A stretch of 64,000 nucleotides of DNA from Nostoc sp. XA010 (GCF_020829625.1 NZ_JAIVFX010000011.1:124001-188000); one strand, 5' to 3'. Numbered from the stretch's first letter, positions 34,621 to 43,305 are shown. Program-made: numbers and translations. Notes: a model not told the origin generated them from the letters alone.

Positions 34621-34796
34621 CCTATGTATCTCCATTTACCGTTAGGGTATATCTCTATAATATTTTCCTCACCTGCCAACAAGAATAGATTTTTTGTCCG
34701 TTCATCCATACGAACGATATTAATAGGCAAATAAAGCTTAGTAAACAAGCAGCACAATATATAGCACTGTGTTTTTTGTTCTGGTGTAGGAATAAT
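34617..34796 (-). CDS. DUF6888-like small protein, possible ATT start
   Basis: A frame of 59 codons ends TGA at 34617, overlapping the next gene by 4 nt. The sequence IIPTPEQKTQCYILCCLFTK, then LYLPINIVRMDERTKNLFLL and AGEENIIEIYPNGKW fits what I recall of DUF6888 proteins. No ATG, GTG or TTG lies at the expected start. An AAGGAG motif stands 5 nt before an ATT codon (34796-34794), with a second ATT next to it, so an AUU start or a mutated start codon is likely. Confidence 0.6.
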   Translation of the reverse strand: MIPTPEQKTQCYILCCLFTKLYLPINIVRMDERTKNLFLLAGEENIIEIYPNGKWRYIG

Positions 34797-34851
34797 CTGA
34801 ACTCCTTAAGATTGGTTAAAGTTACTGCTAAAAAGAAATTCTCAATAACTT

Positions 34852-34897
34852 GCGATCGCGATCGGCCAAACTGAGGATAGCTGAAAAGTTGCTGTAA
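34852..34897. repeat. 46-bp direct repeat, copy 2
   Basis: An exact copy of the rsmH 3' end (34347-34392) in non-coding DNA 505 nt downstream. About 14 nt further on, TTAAACTGCTTCATCT resembles TTAAACTGCTCCATCT at 34396, so part of the DUF6887 gene end may also be duplicated. Confidence 0.95.
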
Positions 34898-34971
34898 CTA
34901 CAATGCAGCATTAAACTGCTTCATCTCAACGATCTGTTAATCTAGCGTTGTTGGTGAGTTAAAAATAATAG

Positions 34972-35634
34972 ATGGAAATTAATAATCTGTTTACAGCAGG
35001 TGGCATAGTCATGTGGCCTCTGCTTGCGTTCTCTTTGTTAGGAGTGGCGCTGATAATCGAACGGATCATCTTTTGGGTAAAGATAAATAATCGGCAAAAC
35101 AAGGTAGTGCGAGAGGTGCTACAACTTTATCGCCTTGATAATGTAGTTGGTGCTTTAGATAAATTGCAGAAAAATACTGATTTACCCATTGCTCGGATTT
35201 TTTTAGCAGCTTTAGAACTGGAGGAGGCGACACCAGAAGACTTTCGTTTGGCATTAGAAAGTGAAGCCCAAGCCGAAATCCCCTTACTCAAGCGCTCGCA
35301 AAATATTTTTGAGACAATTATTGGTCTTGCGCCCCTGTTAGGGCTTCTCGGCACTGTATTAGGATTAATTAACTCCTTTGCCTCTCTAAATATCGGAGAT
35401 GTGGGAGGTACTAAAACAACAGGTGTAACATCTGGAATTAGTGAAGCTTTAGTATCCACTGCATCAGGGTTGGTAGTGGCAATCTTTACACTTTTATTTG
35501 CCAACACCTTCCGGGGACTCTACCAGCGCCAGATTGCCTGGATTCAAGAATATGGTGGACAGTTAGAATTACTCTACCGCCGTCGCTATGAAAGAGGAGA
35601 TCAGAATTTAAAATTCAAAATGAATCCAAAATAG
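34972..35634 (+). CDS. ExbB/TolQ/MotA-family proton-channel protein
   Basis: A 220-residue inner-membrane protein with the three-helix ExbB/TolQ topology: an N-terminal membrane segment (GGIVMWPLLAFSLLGVALII), a cytoplasmic domain (residues 35-110), then APLLGLLGTVLGLINSFASL and ISEALVSTASGLVVAIFTLL. Such proteins form a proton-driven motor with ExbD to energise TonB or outer-membrane work. No exbD follows; instead a TnpB element begins 70-190 nt downstream, so the partner is either elsewhere or was separated. Confidence 0.9.
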   Translation: MEINNLFTAGGIVMWPLLAFSLLGVALIIERIIFWVKINNRQNKVVREVLQLYRLDNVVGALDKLQKNTDLPIARIFLAALELEEATPEDFRLALESEAQAEIPLLKRSQNIFETIIGLAPLLGLLGTVLGLINSFASLNIGDVGGTKTTGVTSGISEALVSTASGLVVAIFTLLFANTFRGLYQRQIAWIQEYGGQLELLYRRRYERGDQNLKFKMNPK

Positions 35635-35820
35635 TTCGACTGAGACATTCGGCGATCGCTCAGTCGAGCCGCACTCATGCAAAACCCCAAAATCGGCAAT
35701 CCAAAATCCAAAATTGATGTCTTCAAGACGCACACTCGTGACTTCCAGTCATGAGTTAGGCGCTCTATATTAAGTATGACTTTGTGTTAAAATTGAGAGG
35801 TATTCAGCAAATTCAATAAA

Positions 35821-37056
35821 TTGTCATCCATCCAAAAAGCATTTAAAGTTACTCTCATACCCACACACAACCAAGAAGTCTTAATCAATAAGATAATTGG
35901 TTGTGCCAGATATGTGTACAACCGCTTTTTGGCACTGAAGAAAGAGTTATATGCAAGTGAGGGAAAAACCTTAAACTACAACGCTTGTAGTCAACAGCTA
36001 ACTATACTCAAGAAAGAAATTGAATGGTTGAAGGAAGTAGATAAGTTTGCCTTACAAAATTCACTCAAGAATTTAGAGACAGCATACAAAAACTTTTTTG
36101 CTGACTTCAAGAAGATCAAAGGTAAGAAGGGTGTAGGTTTTCCTAAATTTAAAAAGAAGCATGGGTGTAAACAGTCTTACAAAACTAACCTTACTAACGG
36201 CAACATTCAGGTAATAGAGAATCGTTTAAAGCTTCCCAAGTTAGGATGGATTAAGTTTCACCAGTCTCAAGACATTACCGGGAAGCTTGTAAACGTTACC
36301 GTAACTCGTACTCCGAGAGGTAAATATATTGCTAGCATTTTGTGCGAAATAGAGATAGAAAAGTATCCTCAAGTCACACAGAATATTGGATTGGACTTAG
36401 GGCTGAAATCTTACCTGACTACTAGTAATGGCGAGACAGTAGAGAACCCCAAGTATTATAGAACTCTGCATAGGAAGTTACAGAAGGCACACAAAAAACT
36501 ATCCCGCAGTGTCAAAGGTAGTAGCAACCGAGTCAAAGCGAAAATCAAGCTGGCTCGTACAAATGATAGGATTACGAATTTAAGAGATGACTTTCTGCAC
36601 AAACTCTCAACCCGTTTAATCAAAGAAAGCAGTATTATCTGTATCGAGGATTTACGGGTTGCCAATATGGTAAAGAATCGCAAATTAGCTTTAAGCATTT
36701 CAGACGCTAGTTGGACTAAGTTCGTGACCATGCTGGAATACAAAGCTTTTTGGCATGACAGAATTGTACAAAAAGTTGGTACATTTTATCCCTCATCTCA
36801 GACTTGTAATTCTTGCAAATCAATCAACCCATTGGTTAAAGACTTAAAGCTGCGTGAATGGTCTTGCCCTAGTTGTGGTAATTACAACCTGAGAGACGTA
36901 AACGCAAGTCTAAATATTCTGAGTGAAGGGTTGAGAATTTTGACAGCAGCCGTCGGTGCGCCGGATGCTATATACGCCTGTGGAGAACTTGTAAGTCCTG
37001 GAGCAATTCCGGCAGAGATCGTTGAAGCAGGAATCACGCCACTTCTAGTGGTGTGA
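35821..37056 (+). CDS. tnpB: TnpB, RNA-guided endonuclease of IS605-type element
   Basis: This 411-residue TnpB is the Cas12-related nuclease of IS200/IS605 elements, guided by a right-end RNA. The RuvC-like catalytic residues are all present: Asp192 (GLDLGLKSYLTTSNG), Glu276 (IICIEDLRVANM) and Asp359 (RDVNASLNIL). So is the zinc finger (Cys329, Cys332, Cys349, Cys352). The N-terminal wedge/helical part (YNRFLALKKEL, GFPKFKKKH) is full length, so the protein is probably active. The start is a TTG at 35821, 5 nt after a possible AATTCAATAAA leader. The tnpB 3' end overlaps the presumed guide-RNA region. Confidence 0.93.
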   Translation: MSSIQKAFKVTLIPTHNQEVLINKIIGCARYVYNRFLALKKELYASEGKTLNYNACSQQLTILKKEIEWLKEVDKFALQNSLKNLETAYKNFFADFKKIKGKKGVGFPKFKKKHGCKQSYKTNLTNGNIQVIENRLKLPKLGWIKFHQSQDITGKLVNVTVTRTPRGKYIASILCEIEIEKYPQVTQNIGLDLGLKSYLTTSNGETVENPKYYRTLHRKLQKAHKKLSRSVKGSSNRVKAKIKLARTNDRITNLRDDFLHKLSTRLIKESSIICIEDLRVANMVKNRKLALSISDASWTKFVTMLEYKAFWHDRIVQKVGTFYPSSQTCNSCKSINPLVKDLKLREWSCPSCGNYNLRDVNASLNILSEGLRILTAAVGAPDAIYACGELVSPGAIPAEIVEAGITPLLVV

Positions 37057-37063
37057 GGTTCAA
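36900..37063 (+). ncRNA. Putative reRNA (omega RNA) scaffold at the element's right end
   Basis: In TnpB elements the guide RNA scaffold overlaps the 3' end of tnpB and the right end, with the guide starting at the element boundary. Here the tnpB 3' end shows GC-rich, potentially structured DNA, closing with the CACGCCACT/AGTGGTGTG hairpin and TTCAA. A guide would begin near 37064 (TGGCTCTAATAG). This is inferred by analogy; the 5' end is a guess. Confidence 0.4.
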
Positions 37064-37128
37064 TGGCTCTAATAGTATTCTAAAATGACGAATAACTTTT
37101 TTCGCTACAGTTTTTGAGGAAATATTCT

Positions 37129-37335
37129 ATGACTATTTGGGTAAATGAGCAAATTGATCCGTCTGGGATGATTCATGCCTGTATTGCTACTTGTAACGAA
37201 TCTCAAGCCAAAGATTGTCATGATTCATTTCAGAATAATTTGACCAAGACGCAAAAGGAAGCTGGTTGGGTAGCGCGATTGCGGACAGTGGATTCTTGGG
37301 ATGATGTGCCGGTGAATTCTTTAAAACTCAATTAA
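37129..37335 (+). CDS. Small conserved hypothetical protein
   Basis: A 68-residue protein, MTIWVNEQIDPSGMIHACIA, then CNESQAKDCHDSFQ and WVARLRTVDSWDDVPVNSLK. I chose ATG 37129 because GAGGAAA lies 7 nt upstream. It has three cysteines and no membrane segment. I do not recognise a named family. It lies just downstream of the TnpB element. Confidence 0.6.
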   Translation: MTIWVNEQIDPSGMIHACIATCNESQAKDCHDSFQNNLTKTQKEAGWVARLRTVDSWDDVPVNSLKLN

Positions 37336-37643
37336 TTGGGTGAAATCGAGTTCATTTTTTGGGATTTTAATGAAACAGATTTCAGGAGCATAGGCGTAGC
37401 CCGCCATAGGCATTGCTTGTATAACACACGCTGCACCTATGCCAATGTTGATAGCGATCACAACAAATCCCATGAGAACAGGTTAATAAAGGATAAAAAT
37501 CGGATTAAAATTATCTAATTATTAGCAAATACTGCCAAAAAAAGTAACATATTATAGAAAACTGATGATTTTTATGAACTTTTAAGAGCTATCATCTATA
37601 CCGGAGATTAAATTAAAAAACTTGCCAAAACCGAATCAATTTA
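37336..37643. other. Spacer with a dispersed repeat
   Basis: A GC-rich small repeat near 37388-37416 (GCATAGGCGTAGCCCGCCAT) stands in AT-rich DNA. The open frame here (60 codons) is driven by that repeat and is not considered a gene. It probably contains the promoter of the gene at 37644. Confidence 0.4.
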
Positions 37644-38201
37644 GTGAACTATCCCAAGGTTTACACTTCGGAGCAGAGCTGTCCTATTAATTTAGTTGGC
37701 GAAATGGGACAAGCGGTTCAAATTTCAATTCATGCTCCCAGTCAATATATCTGTGCCAACTGCGAACGGATATTACCAGATTGGAAACAGCAGCCATTTT
37801 TACGAGTAGTGATTGTCTTACAGCAATCGCGTTATCAACTAGTCGAAAAGACAGCAGAAGTAGAGACAGAGAAAGAACGCTTGCGAGAAAAGTTTATGAG
37901 ATTTGGCTGCGATTTGGCATTTAATCTGCGCGATCGCGGCTATTTAACAGACCTGATCGACCCTCGTACAGGCTATCCTTTACTGTCTCATCCCGGAGCA
38001 ATTCCCCACGATGACACAGCAGTTGTCAAAGCTTTGCTTAACTATCCAGTGATTAAAAATCAATGCCGTGTGCTAGTGCATCCTGATTGGGGTGCAGCAG
38101 TTTATCCTAGTATTTTGATATCAGAAGCTCCCCCAGTTGTGATCGAATGGGTTACAAAAAGTTTAGCAGCCATGCATGGGTGGAAAGAAATTGATTATTA
38201 G
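37644..38201 (+). CDS. MMADHC (CblD)-like protein
   Basis: This 185-residue protein resembles the C-terminal half of MMADHC, the human cobalamin-trafficking adaptor. Matching stretches are VEKTAEVETEKERLREKFM (human has EVEIEREVLLEKFI), RDRGYLTDLIDPRTGYPLLS (human YWADFIDPSSGLAFFG), and CRVLVHPDWGAAVYPSILIS (human [20 protein letters not shown]). The start is a GTG at 37644. MMADHC delivers B12 with MMACHC; whether the bacterial form has that role is not known. The gene precedes a DUF3445-like gene by 96 nt, filled with TTGGTCA-type heptamers. Confidence 0.7.
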   Translation: MNYPKVYTSEQSCPINLVGEMGQAVQISIHAPSQYICANCERILPDWKQQPFLRVVIVLQQSRYQLVEKTAEVETEKERLREKFMRFGCDLAFNLRDRGYLTDLIDPRTGYPLLSHPGAIPHDDTAVVKALLNYPVIKNQCRVLVHPDWGAAVYPSILISEAPPVVIEWVTKSLAAMHGWKEIDY

Positions 38202-38297
38202 TTATTGGTCATTTGTCATTGGTCATTGGTTATTTCTTCCTTATCGCTTCATATATATTGGAAATGAGGAGAATAAAAAACAAGCATCATAGAATCT

Positions 38298-39323
38298 GTG
38301 TCTTTAGACAACAACTTCTTCCAGGAAGCTAAGACAGTCGAAGCCTCTAATAGTGCAGCTTACTACTTCCCTCTGATGAGTGGACGCTACGAAGTCAAGC
38401 CGGGGATGATGGCTTTTGGTTCCTGTTTTGGTAATACTCAGGCTGATCAGCAGGTATTTCAAATTGATGATAATTTTGCCCACTACCGTCAGGCTAAACT
38501 TTTAGCTCGTGGAGAACGGTTGAGCAAGTACTACCAAACCAGCAATTATTCTAAAGCTGTGGCAGGTGCGCTCGCTCGTCTGATAATTAATCGCCTCGCC
38601 CAAGAACACCCACAGCATTTTCAATACCAAAAGTCAATAGACAACACTGTGGCATTTCACAGCGAACTTACCAAAGAAACCATCTATTTAGATGCAGAAT
38701 TACAGTTACAGCAAGTTGAGGGTAGTTCAGTTGTTCCAGCTTACGCCTCTACCCTTGATGCTTTAGCAGCACAGGTACAAGAAGACCTGACAATTATCTG
38801 TCGGTCTGCTGATGGTAGCAACTGGCTGAGTGCAGTTCATCTCTGCTATCCCAATCACTGGTCAGCCCAGGAGAAAATTGGTAAAGATTTTGCCGCAATC
38901 CATGCACCTGTGGCTGGTATGGAAAAAATTAATCGGCGAGGGGATGCGATCGCTCATACAATGATTACCCACAAACCGATGGTGCGCTTTGCTTGGGGTT
39001 TGAGTACCGACACCCGCCTTAACCACCATCCCGAACCACCGCCTGGTGTGTCTGTTAACCAATGGGAAGGTAGAAGCTTTGATTCACAGCATCCCAGACT
39101 TTATCTGCGAATTGAGCGCCAAGTAATTTGGGGGCTACCAGAGTATGAAGCGGCACTTTTTACCATTCGTACTTATTTTCGAGATTGTAGTGTAGTGAAA
39201 AAAGACCCAATGTTACGGTCTAAGCTGTATGCTGCGATTCAGTCAATGACACCGGAATCACTGGTTTATAAAGGTTTGGTGGAAAGCAAAGCCAGTATTT
39301 TGGAGTGGCTAGAAAAGAATTGA
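38298..39323 (+). CDS. DUF3445 / haem-dependent oxidative N-demethylase-like protein
   Basis: A 341-residue soluble protein with the pattern of the DUF3445 family, later described as haem-dependent oxidative N-demethylases: an N-terminal YYFPLMSGRYEVKPGMMAFG, then DNFAHYRQAKLLARGERLSK, LCYPNHWSAQEKIGKDFAAIHAPV and VRFAWGLSTDTRLNHHPEP, and RIERQVIWGLPEYEAALFTIRTY. Conserved His and Cys residues could serve the haem, but I cannot name the ligand. The start is a GTG at 38298. It follows the MMADHC-like gene in the same direction and may share its transcript. Confidence 0.75.
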   Translation: MSLDNNFFQEAKTVEASNSAAYYFPLMSGRYEVKPGMMAFGSCFGNTQADQQVFQIDDNFAHYRQAKLLARGERLSKYYQTSNYSKAVAGALARLIINRLAQEHPQHFQYQKSIDNTVAFHSELTKETIYLDAELQLQQVEGSSVVPAYASTLDALAAQVQEDLTIICRSADGSNWLSAVHLCYPNHWSAQEKIGKDFAAIHAPVAGMEKINRRGDAIAHTMITHKPMVRFAWGLSTDTRLNHHPEPPPGVSVNQWEGRSFDSQHPRLYLRIERQVIWGLPEYEAALFTIRTYFRDCSVVKKDPMLRSKLYAAIQSMTPESLVYKGLVESKASILEWLEKN

Positions 39324-40071
39324 GATATTAGAGGTATTAAAAGTCGAATGTGATAGTTGTCTCCCTCTAAAATCATCAAATCTTGAGATATTCTTTAGGA
39401 TGTTGGTTAAAAGCCTTGACAACTAATGCAGTCTGGTAGTATTTAGCCTTCTTTTCTTTCAAGTGAAATTTAGGTTGAACTTCATATTCGTTTAACCCAA
39501 ATCTTCACTTGGTGTTTTAAAATTCTAAAAACTCCGAGTTCTAAACTCGAAGTTCCAGGTTCTGAGTTACTAATCAAGAGAAATTGCAGCATGCATGATC
39601 CAAACTCACATCAACATGGCTAGTCAAAACCTATTTGTCCAGAAAGCTTTCGCTATCAGTTGCATTTGTTTTACAGCTACCTTGCATCATGGTCAAAAGA
39701 GGCAGGGGAGCAGGGAGCGGGGAGCAGGGGGGAGGTAGTAACGGATCTTGTGCTCCGACCAATCCAGGGCAAACGCATCTAAAGTATAAGAATCCTTTAA
39801 TAACAAGGGTTTCGGCGTTTTTAAATTTAGCCTATTTTTTCGTCAATATCCTTACCCAGTAAGGGTTTCAGAAATACCGTGCGTTCGCCCTGCCGACCAA
39901 TCGAGAACGCCTTCTTTAGGGCGGGGCTTAATACCCATGTTCCGCTCCGCTTCACGGCAACTCTAAGAGACGCTGCGCGAACGGGACAGGCATTGCTCCC
40001 CCTGCTAAGAGCGAGAACTGCCCCTCCGCCTCTTCGGTGATAACTGTTAACTTCACTCCCAGTGCTCCCCA
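39324..40071. other. Long spacer with repeats; no supported gene
   Basis: TTGACA at about 39416 is followed by a weak TAGTAT (15 nt spacing), a doubtful promoter. A short start-like frame, MHDPNSHQHG, ends after 10 codons near 39622 and may be gene debris. Position 39700 onward holds GGGAGCAGGG low-complexity DNA. About 39880-40000 is a cluster of GC-rich dispersed repeats (GAGACGCTGCGCGAACGGGA). The 75- and 81-codon frames here are artefacts of these repeats. Confidence 0.5.
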
Positions 40072-41136
40072 TTAGCTATTTTTCGGTCGCCGCAATTGCT
40101 GAGAACCAATTGGGCCAAGAATTTGGTTAAGGCTACGCAACTGTTCTGCTGTACCCATACCAATTAACCGATCGCCTGGCATTAACACCGTATCGCCAGT
40201 GGGGCCACCGATTAAAGTGCCATCAACGCGGCGAATTGCCAGAACTAATGCCCCAGATTGCGATCGCAATCTCGCTTTTTGCAAAGTTTGACCGACAAAG
40301 GGACAAAAAGCCGGATCGAGTAAAAATTCTTCCATATACAATTGACGGTCTGCACCTGTCAAAATCCCGTCTACAAAGTCCAATACTTGGGGTCTGAGAG
40401 CCGCAGCAGCCATGCGCTTTCCACCAGTAATATAGGGCGATATGACTTCATCTGCACCACCGCGTCGTAACTTCTGCAAAGCCTCTTCTGTACTTGCCCG
40501 TGCAATCACCCGAATTGCCGAATTCAGTGTTTTGGCAGATAAAACAATGTATAAATTTTCGGCATCTGAAGGAAGGGCCGCAACAATACACATCGCCCGT
40601 TCAATACCAACTTTCAGAAGTGTGTCATCTAGGGTAGCATCACCTTGATATGCCGTGTAACCTTCCGCCTGCGCCCTTTGCACAGATTCCATTTCCGAAT
40701 CAATCACTACAAAAGGTACGTCTTCTGCCCGAAATTCCTTGGCAATTTGACGACCAGTCCGGCTAAATCCACAAATGATGTAGTGTTCTGTTAGGGATTC
40801 CATTAACCGCCTCTGCTGCTGTAGCCGAATTGCTTCGTGAAAGTAGCCTTCAATGATCGCTTCTGTAAATCTGTTGACAATGTAACCGATATTGACTACA
40901 CCCAACAAAATCAAGGCAATTGTAAACAACCGTCCTCGGCTACCCAGTGGATGCGTCTCTCCATATCCCACAGTCGCTAAAGTGATGACTGTCATGTAAG
41001 CTGCATCTTCCCATGCCCAGCCCTCCACTAACGAGTACCACAAAGTGCCAATCAGGAAAACACCGCCAAGAGCGATCGCCCCAGTCATTAACTCTTTTTG
41101 GATACGTTGATATTTTTGCTCAAGTGTTGAGTACAA
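40072..41136 (-). CDS. Two-TM potassium channel with RCK (TrkA-N/TrkA-C) domains
   Basis: A 354-residue channel. There are two membrane helices, TGAIALGGVFLIGTLWYSLV (about 18-37) and FTIALILLGVVNIGYIVNRF (about 71-90), with the pore helix and K+-selectivity filter TVGYGET between them. The cytoplasmic RCK-N domain (YIICGFSRTGRQIAKEF, VIDSE, GDATLDDTLLKVGI) is a nucleotide-binding Rossmann fold. A TrkA-C domain follows (residues 260-335). It is an MthK/Kch-like ligand-gated K+ channel of the plasma or thylakoid membrane. It is divergent from argD. Confidence 0.95.
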   Translation of the reverse strand: MYSTLEQKYQRIQKELMTGAIALGGVFLIGTLWYSLVEGWAWEDAAYMTVITLATVGYGETHPLGSRGRLFTIALILLGVVNIGYIVNRFTEAIIEGYFHEAIRLQQQRRLMESLTEHYIICGFSRTGRQIAKEFRAEDVPFVVIDSEMESVQRAQAEGYTAYQGDATLDDTLLKVGIERAMCIVAALPSDAENLYIVLSAKTLNSAIRVIARASTEEALQKLRRGGADEVISPYITGGKRMAAAALRPQVLDFVDGILTGADRQLYMEEFLLDPAFCPFVGQTLQKARLRSQSGALVLAIRRVDGTLIGGPTGDTVLMPGDRLIGMGTAEQLRSLNQILGPIGSQQLRRPKNS

Positions 41137-41286
41137 AGTTTTTTTTCACCACCGCTATGTCTTTGAGGTTATATAAGCGTTAGCCTAAGAAGAAGTACGA
41201 GTTGTGCTAAGTAAAAAGTATTTTTTAGGGATTTCTAGGAAACTAGTAAATAACTATATGATGAAAAACTCTCAGGAGGAGCGGTA

Positions 41287-42570
41287 GTGAGCCTACAAAC
41301 TCTCGTTGAACAAGCCACCATCCCCCCAGATTCAGGGTCTGTAGCATCCAGTCCCTTTGATGCAGATAGCTTCAATGAAGCTGTCATGTCTACCTATGGC
41401 CGGTTTCCCTTAGCCCTAGAACGGGGTGCTGGATGCCGGGTTTGGGATACACAGGGGCGAGAATATCTGGACTTTGTGGCTGGAATTGCCACTTGTACTT
41501 TAGGACACGCCCACCCAGTTATGGTAGAAGCGGTGACACGCCAAATCCAGAAACTGCACCATGTCTCTAATTTGTACTACATTCCTGAGCAAGGTGAATT
41601 GGCAAAATGGCTTGTTGAACATTCTTGTGCCGATCGCGTGTTTTTCTGCAACTCTGGAGCTGAAGCTAATGAAGCTGCAATTAAACTGGCGCGGAAATAT
41701 GCCCATACAGTATTAGACATTGAAAAACCGATTATTTTAACCGCCAATGCCAGTTTCCACGGACGGACTTTGGCAACGATTACCGCTACAGCACAACCGA
41801 AGTATCAAAAATATTTTGATCCCTTGGTTCCTGGTTTCCACTACGTAAATTACAACGATATTAACGCTGTGGAAGTGGCGATTAGTGAGTTGGATGAAGG
41901 CGATTATCGGGTAGCGGCAATTCTGATTGAGCCATTGCAGGGAGAAGGCGGTGTGCGTCCAGGAGATGTTGCCTATTTTAAAAAGCTCCGGCAGATTTGC
42001 GATGAAACTGGCATTTTATTGATTTTCGATGAAGTGCAAGTTGGTATGGGACGCAGTGGCAAATTATGGGCTTACGAACATCTCGGCGTTGAACCGGATA
42101 TTTTCACCAGTGCCAAAGGCTTAGGTGGCGGTATCCCCATCGGTGCAATGATGAGTAAGAAATTCTGTGATGTTTTTCAACCAGGGGAACACGCCAGCAC
42201 CTTTGGTGGAAATCCTTTTGTCTGTGGTGTAGCACTTAGTGTTTGCCAGACGTTGGAACGGGAAAATATTTTACAGAATGTGCAAGATAGAGGTGAACAA
42301 TTGCGATCTGGATTGCAGGCGATCGCAGCTAAATATCCTCAGCAGGTTGGCGAAGTTCGCGGTTGGGGTTTAATCAACGGTTTGGAGTTGCGAGCCAATA
42401 TTGAACTAACCGCAGCAGATGTCGTCAATGCTGCCATCAACGAGGGTGTATTACTGGTACCTGCCGGCCCAAAAGTAGTCCGATTTGTGCCACCGCTAAT
42501 TGTCACAGAAGCGGAAGTAAACACTGCCTTGGAAGCTGTAGATAAGGCGATTGCAACTCTCACAGCTTAG
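41287..42570 (+). CDS. argD: Acetylornithine aminotransferase
   Basis: A class-III PLP aminotransferase of arginine synthesis, converting N-acetylglutamate semialdehyde to N-acetylornithine. The 427 residues show YGRFPLALERGAGCRVWD, DFVAGIATCTLGHAHPVMV, FFCNSGAEANEAAIKLARK, SFHGRTLATITATAQPKYQK, LIFDEVQVGMGRSGKLWAYE, the PLP lysine in FTSAKGLGGGIPIGAM, and STFGGNPFVCGVAL. The start is a GTG at 41287 with AGGAGG just before it (CTCAGGAGGAGCGGTA). Ornithine aminotransferases are near relatives, but the cyanobacterial homologue is annotated ArgD. Confidence 0.94.
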   Translation: MSLQTLVEQATIPPDSGSVASSPFDADSFNEAVMSTYGRFPLALERGAGCRVWDTQGREYLDFVAGIATCTLGHAHPVMVEAVTRQIQKLHHVSNLYYIPEQGELAKWLVEHSCADRVFFCNSGAEANEAAIKLARKYAHTVLDIEKPIILTANASFHGRTLATITATAQPKYQKYFDPLVPGFHYVNYNDINAVEVAISELDEGDYRVAAILIEPLQGEGGVRPGDVAYFKKLRQICDETGILLIFDEVQVGMGRSGKLWAYEHLGVEPDIFTSAKGLGGGIPIGAMMSKKFCDVFQPGEHASTFGGNPFVCGVALSVCQTLERENILQNVQDRGEQLRSGLQAIAAKYPQQVGEVRGWGLINGLELRANIELTAADVVNAAINEGVLLVPAGPKVVRFVPPLIVTEAEVNTALEAVDKAIATLTA

Positions 42571-42699
42571 GTAATCATAAAGCGAGGATAAGTCTTTATG
42601 CCTGTCTCTCGCTTTTCCTTACTTTTTTATTAATTTTCCTTAAAATTATTGTTTTTTTAGCTATTCTATGATTTTAGTATCCCTAACCCCACGTTCTCT

Positions 42700-43305
42700 T
42701 CACTCTGGGGAAATTTCCCGATAAGCTTGCCGACACTGCTCATAATTGTCTGACAAAATCTCGGCATTACCAAAACATAATTGCTCATGAGTGGTAATTA
42801 AAGTTTCATAAGGCTGTATAGGAGTCACAGACGATCGCAGCAATTGCAGATATTCTCCATCAGTGCGGCTGAGTTTGTGGGGTGCGATCGCATTTTTATC
42901 CAACTGCTGCAACATTGCTAAATAAATACAACGGCAAGCCTCACGGTAGTTACCTTGACGGTAAAATTGTTGCGATCGCTCCAACAAAAGGGCTATGGAT
43001 GACTCACTAGAGCGACTTTTTACACGAAAATCAGTGAGATTGCCACTTCTATTCAGCCAAGAATATACATAAGGACTGAATTCTTGCCATAATCGCCAAC
43101 CCACCCAAACTATAAATAAACCTAGTACTAGCCAAAACAGGAATTTCAGCAACTCACCAAGCCTTGGACTAATTGACCATCCAGTAGGCAATTCGGGCAA
43201 AGCGCGTTCAAAGCGGTAAAACTGGTATTCCCACCATTCTCCCGCTTGTTGTTGAAATTGAGAAAGCTGCCAACTCCAGCTAGTTTTTTCAAAAGTATCT
43301 GTCAT
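42700..43305 (-). CDS. DUF4129-domain membrane protein
   Basis: A 201-residue protein with one membrane helix (LLKFLFWLVLGLFIVWVGWRL, about residues 48-68) and a C-terminal DUF4129-like domain. That domain carries LLERSQQFYRQGNYREACRCIYLAMLQQL, HKLSRTDGEYLQLL and a final ALQ-type helix. DUF4129 is found with transglutaminase and MoxR-type genes in other bacteria; here none is adjacent. It is convergent with argD. Confidence 0.75.
   Translation of the reverse strand: MTDTFEKTSWSWQLSQFQQQAGEWWEYQFYRFERALPELPTGWSISPRLGELLKFLFWLVLGLFIVWVGWRLWQEFSPYVYSWLNRSGNLTDFRVKSRSSESSIALLLERSQQFYRQGNYREACRCIYLAMLQQLDKNAIAPHKLSRTDGEYLQLLRSSVTPIQPYETLITTHEQLCFGNAEILSDNYEQCRQAYREISPE

Larger units (their letters stand above)
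35700..37063 (+). mobile_element. IS605-like element carrying only tnpB (IS1341 type)
   Basis: The element has a tnpB gene but no Y1 transposase tnpA. The left side has an imperfect hairpin, ACTCGTGAC/GTCATGAGT (35734-35756). The right side ends after a hairpin, CACGCCACT/AGTGGTGTG (about 37035-37053), and GAGGTTCAA, typical of IS200/IS605 right ends. Exact boundaries are estimated. It sits between exbB and a small unknown gene. Confidence 0.7.

Noticed and set aside
37336..37518. 60-codon frame after the small hypothetical gene
   Set aside because: It begins right at the previous stop without a ribosome binding site, and much of it is a dispersed repeat.
39635..39862. 75-codon frame beginning with a signal-peptide-like stretch
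   Set aside because: It passes through GGGAGCAGGG low-complexity repeats and has no conserved sequence; judged spurious.
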